Under the pieces are notes generated by a model. That model did not search any database. It was not told the origin of the DNA and saw only the letters and a program-made list of their open reading frames with translations. Below, piece after piece: positions 28,405 through 38,527 of a stretch of 64,000 nucleotides of DNA. The DNA comes from Lentisphaeria bacterium. GTDB taxonomy: Bacteria; Verrucomicrobiota; Lentisphaeria; Victivallales; Victivallaceae. The stretch is from assembly GCA_022009855.1 (NCBI GenBank), contig CP091727.1, forward strand, positions 4,464,001 to 4,528,000, written 5' to 3'. Within the stretch, counting starts at the first letter, position 1, and the number at the start of each line of letters is the position of its first letter. A program made the translations under genes and the position numbers.

Positions 28405-28508
28405 AACCGTCGCTCCGGTTCCGGAAATCTCAAAAAAATCAAATTTTTTAATTTTCCTTCTTGATATTTAAAAAAATCATATTATTTTTTAAAAACAAGG
28501 AGGCAACG

Positions 28509-29574
28509 ATGAGACAACCGGAACTGCTCAAAACCTTGAGAAGCCGCATTACCGGCGGGGAGTTTCCGCCCGGAGCGGCGCTGCCGCTGCGTCACGTGCT
28601 CCTGGCGGAATACGGGCTGAGCGTTGCGACCTTTCAGAAGAGCATCAACCGACTGATCGAAGAGGGTTTTCTGGAGACCCGGGGGATCAAGGGGACGGTG
28701 GTTTCGGAATATCCGCCGCACCTCTGTCACTATGCGCTGGTCTTTCCGGAGAATCCGAAGCAGATCGGTACGGTGGACACCTTTTTCACCGCCCTGCGCA
28801 GCGTCGGCCGGGAACTGGAAACCCGCACGCCGGGGATGCGTCTGCTGCACTACTTCGTCGACAACACCAACTCCGGATTGCATCAGGAGCTGGCGCGGCT
28901 GATCGAGGATGCGGAAAACCGTCTGCTCGCGGGGATCATCTTCGTCAACTTCGCACCCTCTCCCGAAATTCAAACTGCGTTGGCACCCCTGCCCGTGCGT
29001 GGTGATTTCGCGCCGGAGCAGCGACTCCTACCATCAGTATCCCTCGCTGGAGTTCGATTCGGAATCGCTGCTCGCCCGGTGCCTGGAGTATTTTCAACAG
29101 CAGGGACGGCGCCGGGTGGCGGCGCTGATTCTCCAGAACACCTCTTCGGAGCGGATCATCCGGATGCAGAAACAGCTTGACCCGGCCCATCCGGAGTGGG
29201 TGCTCGGGCTGGACCACATCCACGCCCGTCCGCAGTTGAACAAGAACCTGCTGAAACTGCTTTTCAGCCTGCCGGAAAAGAGGCGCCCGGACGCGCTGGC
29301 GGTGTTGAATGAGAACTTCATGCCGCTGGTGGTGGAAACATTGCTGGAGCTCGGGCTGGAACCGGGGCGCGACGTTCTGCTGGCGGCGCACTGCAACTAT
29401 CCCTCCGACGCCCGTCGCTATCCGAACACGGAATATTTCACCTTCCCGGCGGAGGATGTTCTTCAGAAGGCGATCTCTCTGTTGAAACACCCCGACGGAG
29501 CCATGGTTTCCCTGATCGAACCCAAGTCATTGACACAGCTGCTGAAACAGAAAAACAGCAGAAAGGAATCTTGA
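28509..29574 (+). CDS. GntR-HTH/LacI-type sensor transcription regulator
   Basis: About 355 residues; AAGGAGG precedes the ATG at 28509. Residues 1-70 form a GntR winged HTH (SRITGGEFPPGAALPLRHVL, then LSVATFQKSINRLIEEGFLE), and the rest is a periplasmic-binding-protein-like sugar sensor (HYALVFPENPKQIGTVDTFF; RRVAALILQNTSSERIIRMQ; RPDALAVLNENFMPLVVETL). A break near 28989-28991 (CCC run) separates the two halves. AraR-type proteins with this fusion are sugar-responsive repressors. It lies in the middle of the locus and probably controls the surrounding hydrolase and lyase genes. Confidence 0.8.
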
Positions 29575-29608
29575 ACTGGTTTAAGGGGAATAAGTAATTT
29601 AAATCACA

Positions 29609-29637
29609 TTGATCCAATTTATTATTGTTATTATTGT
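29609..29637 (+). promoter_or_regulatory. Predicted promoter of the second glycoside hydrolase
   Basis: TTGATC at 29609-29614 and TATTGT at 29632-29637 with a 17-base AT-rich spacer, 54 bases before the gene start. Confidence 0.5.
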
Positions 29638-29691
29638 GGATTGCATTCGAGAGAATCAAATCAGCGTTAATAAGAAAGGTTCTGAAATCAG

Positions 29692-32600
29692 ATGAAGAAG
29701 GTGACTCTATCTCCGCTTTGCCTGTTGCTGTGCTTCTGGGGTTCGGCACTGGAACTGCCGCAGGAAGGATGGAGATTCAGCAACGGATCCGAATTTCCCG
29801 GCGCCCGTGGAGCCCTCCACTGCAATGCCGATGTTCCATTTAAAGGCGGCAAATCCCTGGTATTGTCGGGTGATTTCAACCGGGGCGGCAGTTATGTTGC
29901 CGCGTATCGAACCCTCACTCCGCCTCGCGAACTCGAAAAACTGCAGTTTCAGCTGAAAAGCGATGCGACGCGCATTGCGGTCCGTCTCACCGATTCCGCC
30001 GATCAGACCCATCAGTATTTCATCCCGCTCACCGGCAATCCAGCCGTGTGGCAGTATCTGGAAATGCCGGTAACCGAAACATCCCAATATCACTGGGGAG
30101 GAAAAACGACGGTATTCTGAGAGGAAAAATCAAGCAGATCGGCATCGTGGTTCACCGTGTCGATCTGCCAGAGAAAAAATGGCACTGTTCGTCTTGCCGA
30201 CCTGAAGGCTGTTGAAGTAAATCGAACGCCTCGCCGGATCTCGATTCCAGCCATATCCCGGCTCTGGACGTTGAATCGAGGAAGAGAATTCGCTCCGGGA
30301 GCTGATGCGAAACTGGAAGCCGACGGCCGGAAACTTCAGCTGAAGGTTGACACCAGCAGACATGGCGATTACGCCTCGGCAGTCCATCGCTTCAAAGAAC
30401 CGATCGATGCGGAAAAACTCTCTTTCACCATGCGCGGCAGCAACCGCCGGGTTGCCGTCCGCCTTACCGATTCTGCTGGACAGTGTCACAGCCACGTGCT
30501 GAATGCCTCCGGAAATCCGGAGAAAGAGCAGACGATATCAATTGATATCACAGGTTCAAAAGCCCATTGGGGCGGAAAAATGACGGCGTATTCCGCGGCC
30601 CTCTCGCCGCATTTGAGCTGGTTGTGCGAGGAAAGGATTTCGGAGCCTCCCGGCAGGGCGAAACGGAGTTTTCCTCCGTCATCATCGATTCCAGTAATGT
30701 GAAAATAGTGAGTCCAGACTGGCATATTGCCGATCCCGCGGCGTTGTTCCGGCACATCGGTGACAACGCTCCGGTTGTCATTCAAACGCAAATGATGACG
30801 ACTCCCGGCTCGATTTCTCCCCGTTACTGCTATCTGGATTACAACGGAGCGGAAATCTGTTCCGGCACAGGGAAATATGATCACGGAAACGGCACGCTTT
30901 CGGCTCCGCCTCCGCCGGGCCGGGGATTCTTTGAGCTGATCTGGCCGACTCTCGACATCCGCCTGGGCCTCGTGGTGGATGATCCGCCGCCGGCGAAGGT
31001 GGACGAATATTTTGCCATGGACAGTTCCCTGAGCTGGGGCGCACCTCCGAATGACGAAAAGGGTATCCGCGATTTCATGCGAATTCTGAAAAAAATGGAA
31101 TTCTATGGAACCGCGACCGGCTGAGCTGGCGTTCCATAGAACCGGAACAAGGCAAATTCAACTTCGGCGGTCGATTCGGACTCTACCGGCGCATCGCAGA
31201 AGAGGAAGGGATCAAAGCGCTCGATACCTTTCACGATACACCGGCATGGAATAAAGCCCCCGTAACAAAAGGAAATTCCGGTTCCCGGGAAAATGTTTAT
31301 CCCGATAATCTCATCTCCGCCGCCAAAAGCTGGGATGCCATTGTAAAACATTGGGGAATAATGAAGGCATTCGAAGTATGGAATGAACCAGACGTGAATT
31401 TCGGCAACCGGTTCCCAGCAGAATATGTAACGGCATTCACCAAAGCAGTTTCCCGGGTGTTTTTCGACAACGGGAACAATGCTCTGGTTATTGGCGGCGT
31501 GTTCTCAACCACCCGTCCTCAAACCAGATTCTACCGCTCCTATATCGACAACGGCCTGCTGGAAGATGTCGACATCCTCAGTTATCACACCTATGCCGAT
31601 GTTTCCGCCATGGAACCGGAGGTTACGGCTCTGCGCAGGAATGAGATCGAAAGCGGCTCACGGCGTGCTGGAGTTCCCTACTGGGTCACGGAGAGCGGCA
31701 AGCCACGCCCCTGGAGCGGGATCAATCGCGGCTTCACCGCTCCTGATCAATACAGCGCCGTCGAAATCACCGGGAAAGCGGCGGAATTGCGGGCGCTCGG
31801 CATTCAGCGCTATTTTGCTTTCGAATTCAAATTCAGGCAGGAAAAAAACCAACAACTTCAGCTTGATGGATGCCAATCGCACCCCGATGCGAAGCATGGC
31901 GGCCTATCTGCATCTGATACGGGTTCTCTCTCATCGTATTTACGTGGGAGATCTGAAGGGAATCAACTCTTTTCGAGCCCGCGTTTTTGAAGGAGAAAAC
32001 GACCTTGTCGCTGTCCTTTACAATGGCGTAAAGGAAAACCGCAAACTAACCATCGCGCTTCCGGAAGCTCTCAAAGTGAGAAAGGCTGCCGGTATCGACG
32101 GAAGACCTCTGGCGATAACGGACGGCAGAATTTCCAATGCAGACGGCATCACGTATCTCTTTTTTGACAAGAATCAAGAGCAGCAATTCGTCAAAGCCGA
32201 CACGCCGGCAATGAAGCTATATCGGCTTGCAAAGGATTATAAACCGCAACCGCGGGCAGCAAAGCCACTGGTGCTGCAACCCATCACGGACTTGACCGGT
32301 TTCATCGTGTGCAACCGGGGGTTCTATGTCCCGGAGGCCGACAACACCATCTTCAGAATCCGAATTAACAATTTGGGGAATACAGCACTCACATTCGTTC
32401 CGGATATTTCACTGCCGCCGGGATGCCGGCTCCTCGAAGCGCCGGAGGCCGTCACAATAGCCCCGCAAAACCTGGCCGAATTTCAGATCCGGATTGCACT
32501 GGGGACCTCCGCCGGAACAAAATTCCAGACGGTGCGAGTAGGGGATAAAAACGGGAACGCAACTCCCATAGCCTTTACGTTCGGAGTTTTCCGCCGCACA

Positions 32601-33209
32601 GAACTGTCGGTTCCTGCCGTGCCGGCCAGGCCCGAAACTCCGAAAAACTTTCAGGAATTGAATCAGCTCGGCGACTGGATCAATTTCAGCGGTCAGGCCA
32701 ATTGGACCGCGTGGCAATCGGAGAAAACGACTCCAGACATTGAATCCCGTTTTCGTACCTTCTACACCCCTGAAGAACTGATTTTCCAAGTTCTGGTCAA
32801 AGACAAAGCCCATGAAAACTCCTATCCGGCTTTTGACTCCTGGCGTGGAGATTCGGTACAGCTCGCTGTTCAACAGAGAAAAAGCGAAGATGCTTCCACT
32901 GGAAAATTCTGGGAGCTTACCGCCGCGAAATGCGCCGAAGGACAAACGCTTTATGCCCTCCTCGGGCCCAGACGGGGGTTGCTGCGCAAATCTTCCGTGA
33001 AGTTTCAGCGGCTCAACAATGATCACTATCTCTATGAAATTCGCTTGAACGGGAAAGAGCTTGGCCTCGATTTGAAATCAGGTTCCATCCTGGCGGCATC
33101 CATCGTCGTTAACAGCGGAATGAGGGGAGTCCGAACCGGCTTTTTAACCTGGGGGCATGGAATCGCATTGGAAAAAAATGATCTGTTATTTCAAATTCTC
33201 CACCTGTGA
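29692..33209 (+). CDS. Large secreted glycoside hydrolase with duplicated N-terminal domain (five frameshifts)
   Basis: About 1,170 residues after repair of breaks near 30105, 30175, 30580, 31095 and 31848, all in A runs. A signal peptide (SPLCLLLCFWGSALELP) is followed by two tandem beta-sandwich modules that share RIAVRLTDSADQTH / RVAVRLTDSAGQCH and HWGGKNDG-(I/V)-(L/F)-RG. The catalytic TIM barrel has LSWRSIEPEQGKFNF, then KAFEVWNEPDVNFG (acid/base Glu) and VPYWVTESGKPRPW (nucleophile Glu), a clan GH-A pattern near GH39. After an Ig-like region (32250-32600), the C-terminus has a family-9-like carbohydrate-binding domain (DSWRGDSVQLAVQQRKSEDA). Expected to act outside the cytoplasm on polysaccharide. 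Confidence 0.75.
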
Positions 33210-33262
33210 CAGCACTGATGATAACTCAACCAAACTCGTTTAATATAAGGAGATTAAAGATT

Positions 33263-34019
33263 ATGAAAAAGAAGAATTTTACGCTGATAGAACTCCTCGT
33301 CGTTATAGCGATCATCGCTATTCTGGCTGCTATGCTGCTGCCGGCACTGAACCATGCGAGAAGTACGGCGAAACAAACAAGCTGCATCAACAATCAAAAA
33401 ACAGGTCATGATGGCTCAAATCCAGTATGCATCCGACTATAACGACCAAATGGTGGTCGCCACCCAGTATGGTACAGGCAGCGGTCTGGAAACGTTCGCC
33501 ACTGTCTTATCGCGAGCCGCAACCGGTTCCGGCGCCATGCCGACTCTGGAGGATGGCGCCAAAGCCTACATTCCCTTCACGGTACTCTCCTGCCCGGCCA
33601 ACCCGAAAAATGACGGTACAATCAACATCTGGAGCGGCACCTATGGCATGTGGCGCCAGAAAGGTATCGTCGCCCGGTATGAAAGAACCGGAAAGATCTT
33701 CATGGAAAACAGTGACACCTCAACCAATTGGAACAACGTCACCATTCTGCCCAATCGGGCGAAAACTCCCAGTCAGACATTCATTTTGGCTGACACGCTC
33801 CGTTCCGTCCTTGCCGGATCCAATGCGGGAAAACAATTTTATGCTTTCTTTCCGGGGCAGATTGCAGAAAATTCCGGCGTCGGCCTTTCACACAACAAGC
33901 GCGCGAACTGCGGTTTCATCGACGGGCATGTGGAACCCATGAGCAAGGAAGAGATGAAGGAATCTCCGACAAATCTGACCGTTTATGTTGACAGTGACCT
34001 CACGGAAAAAATGCAGTAA
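33263..34019 (+). CDS. Pseudopilin-like H-X9-DG protein (one frameshift)
   Basis: AAGGAG nine bases upstream of the ATG. The N-terminus MKKKNFTLIELLVVIAIIAI is an ideal type II secretion/type IV prepilin leader and helix. A one-base excess in an A run near 33400 breaks the frame; repair gives SCINNQKQVMMAQIQYASDY. The C-terminus has HNKRANCGFIDGHVEP, which again fits H-X9-DG. About 252 residues. Prepilin peptidase should cut before FTLIELL. These proteins are multiplied in Lentisphaerota and paired with glycan genes; the function is unproven, perhaps surface display or export. It follows the hydrolase by 53 bases. Confidence 0.85.
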
Positions 34020-34049
34020 GGATAAGGAAGAAAAAAGAAAACGTATACA

Positions 34050-34142
34050 TATGGCGCGTTTTCTCTTCACTAACGAGACCAGATTCCCGGCCAGCTCCAC
34101 CCCGCCGAACCACTCAGGATTCCGGGTGTCGCTGAAGCGGCA
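34050..34142 (-). pseudogene. Remnant of an AGE-type epimerase 3' end
   Basis: On the minus strand this reads RNPEWFGGVELAGNLVSLVK, almost the same as RNPEWFGWVDRAGNPVSLVK near the end of the intact epimerase at 35309-36481. Only about 30 codons remain. It lies directly before lyase copy 2, in the same orientation as the intact epimerase. It is the scar of a second epimerase gene. Confidence 0.75.
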
Positions 34143-34216
34143 TCACCGAGATGAAGTGCCCCGCTCTTTCCTCAAGATGGTTCTGGAAGAATAAAGCGGC
34201 AAAGGAGTTTTTCATC

Positions 34217-35296
34217 ATGAGTTTTTCTCTTTGCAATGAAGAATACTGGACAAGAAAACACAAAGATCTTCCTCCCGAATATCAGGCGGAACTCTTCGCC
34301 GAAGCTGACCGGATTCTCGAAGAACCGGAGTTGAGCGTCACTTTCAAAACCGTGCCGTCCCTCACCGGCAATCCGCATGATTACGTCAGCCCGTCGAAAT
34401 ACGACTGGCCCAATCCGGATACCCCGGACGGCCTGCCGTGGATCAAGCGGGACGGCGTCACCAATCCGAATTACGCGAAGTATGATTTCCCGCCGCTGCT
34501 GAAACTGTGCCACGCCACCGGCATCCTCACCGCCGCGGCGCGCCTCTCCGGGAAAAACGTCTACGCCGAAAAGGCGGGAAATTCCTGAAATGCTGGTTTC
34601 TCCAACCCGAAACCGCGATGACGCCCCACCTCAATTTCGCCCAGTTCGTGCCGGGCCGGCCGGAGGGCAGTTCCTGGGGCCTGATCGACTCCAACATGTT
34701 CTGCGAACTGCTCGAAGCCGCCGCCGCCCTCCCCTTCTCTGCCGAATGGACTCCGGCGGACCGGGAAGCGTTGAAACACTGGTTCACCGACTATTTTTTC
34801 TGGTATATCAGCAATCCGCTTCCGATCAAGGAGGAAAAGGTATTTTCCAATCACGCCACCTGGTACGACGCCCAGTTCGTCGCCATCGCGATGTTTCTGG
34901 AACAGCCCGACCTCGCCCGGCGCCACCTCCGGGAAAAAGACGATTCCGCGTCTCTCTATCCAGTTCCTGTACAATGGACTCCAGCCCTTCGAAATCACCC
35001 GCACCCTTTCGCTCTCCTACAGCGTATTCAACCTCGAAGGATGGAGCAAGCTCGCCGCCTACGCCCGCAAACTCGATATGGAACTCTGGCAGCTGCCCAA
35101 TGAGGAACAGGCGACGCTCCAACAGGCGTTTCACCTGCTGCTGCCCTACCTGACCGGGAAAGCGAAATGGGAATTTCTCCAGATCAAACCGGTTCCCCTG
35201 TCGCCTCCCCGGCTCTTCTCGATGGTCAACGACTTTCTCGAACCGGTCGCCGGTCCGTTCCGGGAGCTGCTCGCCTGCGTCGCCCCCGCAAACTGA
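34217..35296 (+). CDS. Alginate-lyase-superfamily polysaccharide lyase, copy 2
   Basis: About 359 residues, AAAGGAG upstream of the ATG. Two homopolymer breaks (GGG near 34579; AAAAA near 34938) are fixed by comparison with copy 1. Same motifs: MSFSLCNEEYWTRKHKDLPP, MTPHLNFAQFVPGRPEGSSW and SNHATWYDAQFVAIAMFLEQ. Recent paralogue of 25959-27035; differences are concentrated around the active-site cleft loops (KLCHATGIL against RMCYNTGLL) and the last 60 residues. It converges on the epimerase gene with 12 bases between their stops. Confidence 0.75.
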
Positions 35297-35308
35297 TACC
35301 GACCGTCG

Positions 35309-36481
35309 CTATTCGCCGCGGAGAAACTTCGCGCAGCAGTAGAGACAGCGCGGCACGTGGAAGAAGGTCTTGCTCGGCGCTCCTTTCACCAGCGAGACCG
35401 GATTCCCGGCCCGGTCCACCCAGCCGAACCACTCCGGATTCCGGCTGTCGCGGAAGTGCGCCGTACACCACGCGTCAATCTCTTCAAACCGCGCAAGGAA
35501 CCATTCGTCGCGCGAAATCTTCCACGACATCGCCAGCGCCAGCAGAGCTTCACTGTGCGTCCACCACCACTTCAAGCCGACGCTCTCCTTGAGCACCAGC
35601 GGCAGGTCGAGCGCATCCTGCATCGGGAAAAGTCCGCCCTGTTCGCGGTCGAGCGCATTTTCGTACACCGAACGGGTCCAGTCCGGAATTTTCGCCAGAA
35701 GTTCGCGGTTCCCGATCAGCTCCGCCGCCTCCGCCATGAACCAGAGCGTCTCAAATCCATGCCCCGGCATCAGCATCCGCCCGGCGGAATTCCCGAACCG
35801 GAACGAGCCGTCCAAACCGATCCTCTCAATCCAGCGCCCGCTCTCCGGATGGCGGAACCCCGGCAGCACCTCCAGCGCCTCTTCCAGGAAACGGCGCGGC
35901 GAACCATCCATCTTCCCCGCACAGGCGAACACCTCCGCCGCCGCATTCACCAGATGCATCCACGCCCCCAGCGAACGGAACGCCGGAACTCCCGGGAACG
36001 GCCCGGCCGCCTCCCGCGCCCGGATCATCTCCCGCACCCGCTTCAGCCGCAGCAGAGCTTCGGTGCGATACACATCCTGCCCGGTCGCGCGGAACAGCTG
36101 CGCCGAAGCGATCGCCGCAATCGCTTCGATCATCGGCGCAACCTGCGGATCATAGTCGGAGATCTCCCCCTCCGCCGTCACGCTGAATGCAAATCCGCCA
36201 TCCTCCAGCTGCGCATGGTCGCGGCAGAAACGGAATCCCGATTCCGCCAGTTCCAACCAGCGCGGCGGCGCGGCGGGCGTGTTGGCCAGCAGAGCGAACA
36301 TATAGATGTTCCGCCACTGCATCCAGATGAATTTTTCCGTGTCGAACACTGTTCCGTCACGGTCGATCTGGTTGAAAAATCCGCCGTTCACCGGGTCGGG
36401 CGAATGGTTCTCCCAGAAGGGAACGATCGAGTCAAACAGTTCGCGCTCAAGGCGCGCGGCAATCGCATTCGGGTCGATCAT
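35309..36481 (-). CDS. AGE-family sugar 2-epimerase (N-acylglucosamine/cellobiose type)
   Basis: An intact 390-residue (alpha/alpha)6-barrel protein of the AGE superfamily: WENHSPDPVNGGFFNQIDRD near the N-terminus, EKFIWMQWRNIYMFALL, then MLMPGHGFETLWFMAEAAEL with the catalytic His, and LKWWWTHSEALLALAMSWKI plus HVPRCLYCCAKFL at the end. Members epimerise N-acetylglucosamine, glucose, cellobiose or mannose at C2; the substrate cannot be read from sequence. No signal peptide, so it acts in the cytoplasm on imported sugars from the locus. It points against the lyase genes. Confidence 0.85.
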   Translation of the reverse strand: MIDPNAIAARLERELFDSIVPFWENHSPDPVNGGFFNQIDRDGTVFDTEKFIWMQWRNIYMFALLANTPAAPPRWLELAESGFRFCRDHAQLEDGGFAFSVTAEGEISDYDPQVAPMIEAIAAIASAQLFRATGQDVYRTEALLRLKRVREMIRAREAAGPFPGVPAFRSLGAWMHLVNAAAEVFACAGKMDGSPRRFLEEALEVLPGFRHPESGRWIERIGLDGSFRFGNSAGRMLMPGHGFETLWFMAEAAELIGNRELLAKIPDWTRSVYENALDREQGGLFPMQDALDLPLVLKESVGLKWWWTHSEALLALAMSWKISRDEWFLARFEEIDAWCTAHFRDSRNPEWFGWVDRAGNPVSLVKGAPSKTFFHVPRCLYCCAKFLRGE

Positions 36482-36538
36482 GCGGCAAAATCTCCTTGCT
36501 TCATAGTGCAGTGTCTGAAAATTCCGGGCCGGGAGAAA

Positions 36539-37331
36539 CTACTCCAGAAACGCCCAGAACCGGCCGGCCCGGTTGCGGAAAAGTTTGATCGGCATCCCGA
36601 ACGCTTCCGAAAGATGCGTTTCGTCCAGAATCTCCTCCCGCTCGCCGGCACTGACGATCCGCCCGTGCGCAACGATCATCCCCTGATGAAACACCGGCAG
36701 AATGTCCTCGATCCGCTGGGTGATGAAGATGATCGTCACCTCGGGCAGCGTCTCGGCGATGTGGTTGATTTCACTCAACAGGAACTCCCGCCCCGCCATG
36801 TCGAGGTAGACGCTCGGTTCGTCGAGAATCACCAGATCCGGACGGGTCAGCAGCGCGCGCGCAATCAGAATTTTCACCTGCTCGCCGCTGGACATCGTGA
36901 AAATCTGCTGATCGACCAGGTGTTCACAGCGGAAACGGCGCATCAGCTCCCGCGCCCGGGTGATCTCCTCCTCCAGCGGCTTGCGGAAGAGCCCCAGCGT
37001 GCCGTCGATGCCGGAAAGCACCATCTCCAGACCGGTCCAGTCGGTCTCGGTGAACTGCTGCATGCAGGGGCTGACCCAGGCGATCCCGCTTGCGCAGCTC
37101 CACCAGATTGGTCCGCCCGAAGCGGTTGCCGAGCACGCTCACTTCGGCGCCGAACTTCGGCCAGGCATATCCCATGAGCATCTTGACCAGCGTGGTCTTG
37201 CCCGCGCCGTTCGCCCCGAGGATGAAGCAGCGGCCGCCCTTCTTCACCTGCCAGTTCATATCGTGGATAATTTCCCGCCCGCCAAGGAACACCGAGGCGT
37301 GCTTCACATCAATCGCCAATTCGTCCGACAT
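36539..37331 (-). CDS. ABC transporter ATP-binding protein
   Basis: About 264 residues after removing one G in the run near 37087. Walker A is FILGANGAGKTTLVKMLMGY, the signature is FTMSSGEQVKILIARALL, and Walker B LVILDEPSVYLDMAGR. The sequence is of the stand-alone ModF/YlmA kind rather than a transporter with an obvious permease; no permease gene is adjacent. Its start overlaps the 3' end of tyrA by 23 bases, so it is translated from the same message. Substrate and role unknown. Confidence 0.75.
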
Positions 37332-38229
37332 CTTTCAACCCTGTCTGTTTGTATTCGATCCAACTGTCGCGGAGCAGTTTGCCGCGGGCGAACTCCCGCT
37401 CGAACCCGTCGAAGTCGCCGGTTTCGATCATCCGCTTCATGGAGTAGTAACACGTTTCGAAATCACTCATCGCCTTCAGCACCGCAGGACGGTTGCTCTC
37501 GATGATCTCGCGCCACATCACCGGATTGCTCGACGCGATGCGCGAGGTATCCCGGAACCCGGTCGCACAGCCGGAAAACCGTTCGCTCCGGGTCTGCCGG
37601 TCGGGGGCGTCAAGAATGCTCAGCGCCAGCGACGACGCCAGAATGTGCAGCACGTGGCTGGTGTGCGCGACCAGATCGTCGTGGCGCGCGGCATCGATCC
37701 GGCTCGTCCGGGTACCGACCCGGCGCCAGAACTCCTCCAGCAGCACCACCGCCTCCTCCGGAGTGTCGGAGAACGGGCAGAGAAACACATCCGCATTGAC
37801 GTAGAGTTCCGGGAACGCCGATTCCGGACCGCTCTTCTCGGTTCCTGCCATCGGGTGGCCGCCGACGAAGTGCACTCCGCGCGACGTGAGAAACTTCCGC
37901 GCCGCCGCCATCACCTCCGACTTGACGCTGCCCAGATCGCTCACCACCGCGCCGGGACGCCAGAAACCGGCGTACCGCTCCAGATATTCGACGATGCCGG
38001 GGATCGGCAGCGCGAGAAGCGTGAGGTCCGCACGGGAAAGCAGTTCGCCCAGATCGTCACAGGTCTCATCGATTACATCACAGTCGAGCGCCCAGCGGCG
38101 GATGTTCGACCGGCGGGTCCAGCCGAGTCGCCGGTAAGGGCCGCCACGCAGCGCCATGCCGAGGGAGGCGCCGAGCAGGCCGAGCCCGACGATCGCCACG
38201 CGAAGTTGTCCTGGGTGAGTCATTTTCAT
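37309..38229 (-). CDS. tyrA: Prephenate/arogenate dehydrogenase
   Basis: An intact 306-residue TyrA-type enzyme: Rossmann NAD-binding VAIVGLGLLGASLGMAL at the start, DLGSVKSEVMAAARK and FVGGHPMAGTEKSGPESAFP with the conserved His and Gly-rich motif, then an all-helical dimerisation domain with HDDLVAHTSHVLHILASSLA. It converts prephenate to 4-hydroxyphenylpyruvate (or arogenate to tyrosine) in tyrosine synthesis. Cytoplasmic. Divergent from the nusA operon. TATAGT near 38265 is a possible -10 element for it. Confidence 0.9.
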   Translation of the reverse strand: MKMTHPGQLRVAIVGLGLLGASLGMALRGGPYRRLGWTRRSNIRRWALDCDVIDETCDDLGELLSRADLTLLALPIPGIVEYLERYAGFWRPGAVVSDLGSVKSEVMAAARKFLTSRGVHFVGGHPMAGTEKSGPESAFPELYVNADVFLCPFSDTPEEAVVLLEEFWRRVGTRTSRIDAARHDDLVAHTSHVLHILASSLALSILDAPDRQTRSERFSGCATGFRDTSRIASSNPVMWREIIESNRPAVLKAMSDFETCYYSMKRMIETGDFDGFEREFARGKLLRDSWIEYKQTGLKDVGRIGD

Positions 38230-38357
38230 ATGATTCCACAGTTGTAATGATCTGTTTACTATAGCACGGGAACTGGAAATTTTCCTGCCGGAATGCGAAA
38301 ATTTCTCCCATTTCCCCGGCTAAGCCCTCTTCTCCGTGAAAAAATTACATTTCCGGC

Positions 38358-38386
38358 TTGATAAATCGACGCTTTCACCTTATATT
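38358..38386 (+). promoter_or_regulatory. Promoter of the nusA operon
   Basis: TTGATA at 38358-38363 and TATATT at 38381-38386 with a 17-base spacer, about 140 bases before nusA. Transcription should start near 38393. Confidence 0.75.
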
Positions 38387-38421
38387 ACGGGTGGATTAAT
38401 GGGCAACTGGACGGTGACGGG

Positions 38422-38450
38422 AAAGTGGGTTCGATTTACCCGCTTTTTTT
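38422..38450 (+). terminator. Leader terminator/attenuator before nusA
   Basis: AAAGTGGGT at 38422-38430 pairs with ACCCGCTTT at 38438-38446 around TCGATTT, followed by T to 38450. It lies just after the predicted promoter and before nusA, so it would end transcripts within the leader unless readthrough occurs. Possible autogenous control by NusA. Confidence 0.7.
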
Positions 38451-38527
38451 CTTTATCGAATTCCGTCGGGACAGGAAGAGGAAGATTGCCGGGCCGTCAT
38501 CCCGGCGGCAAGCAACGGAGGTATTCG

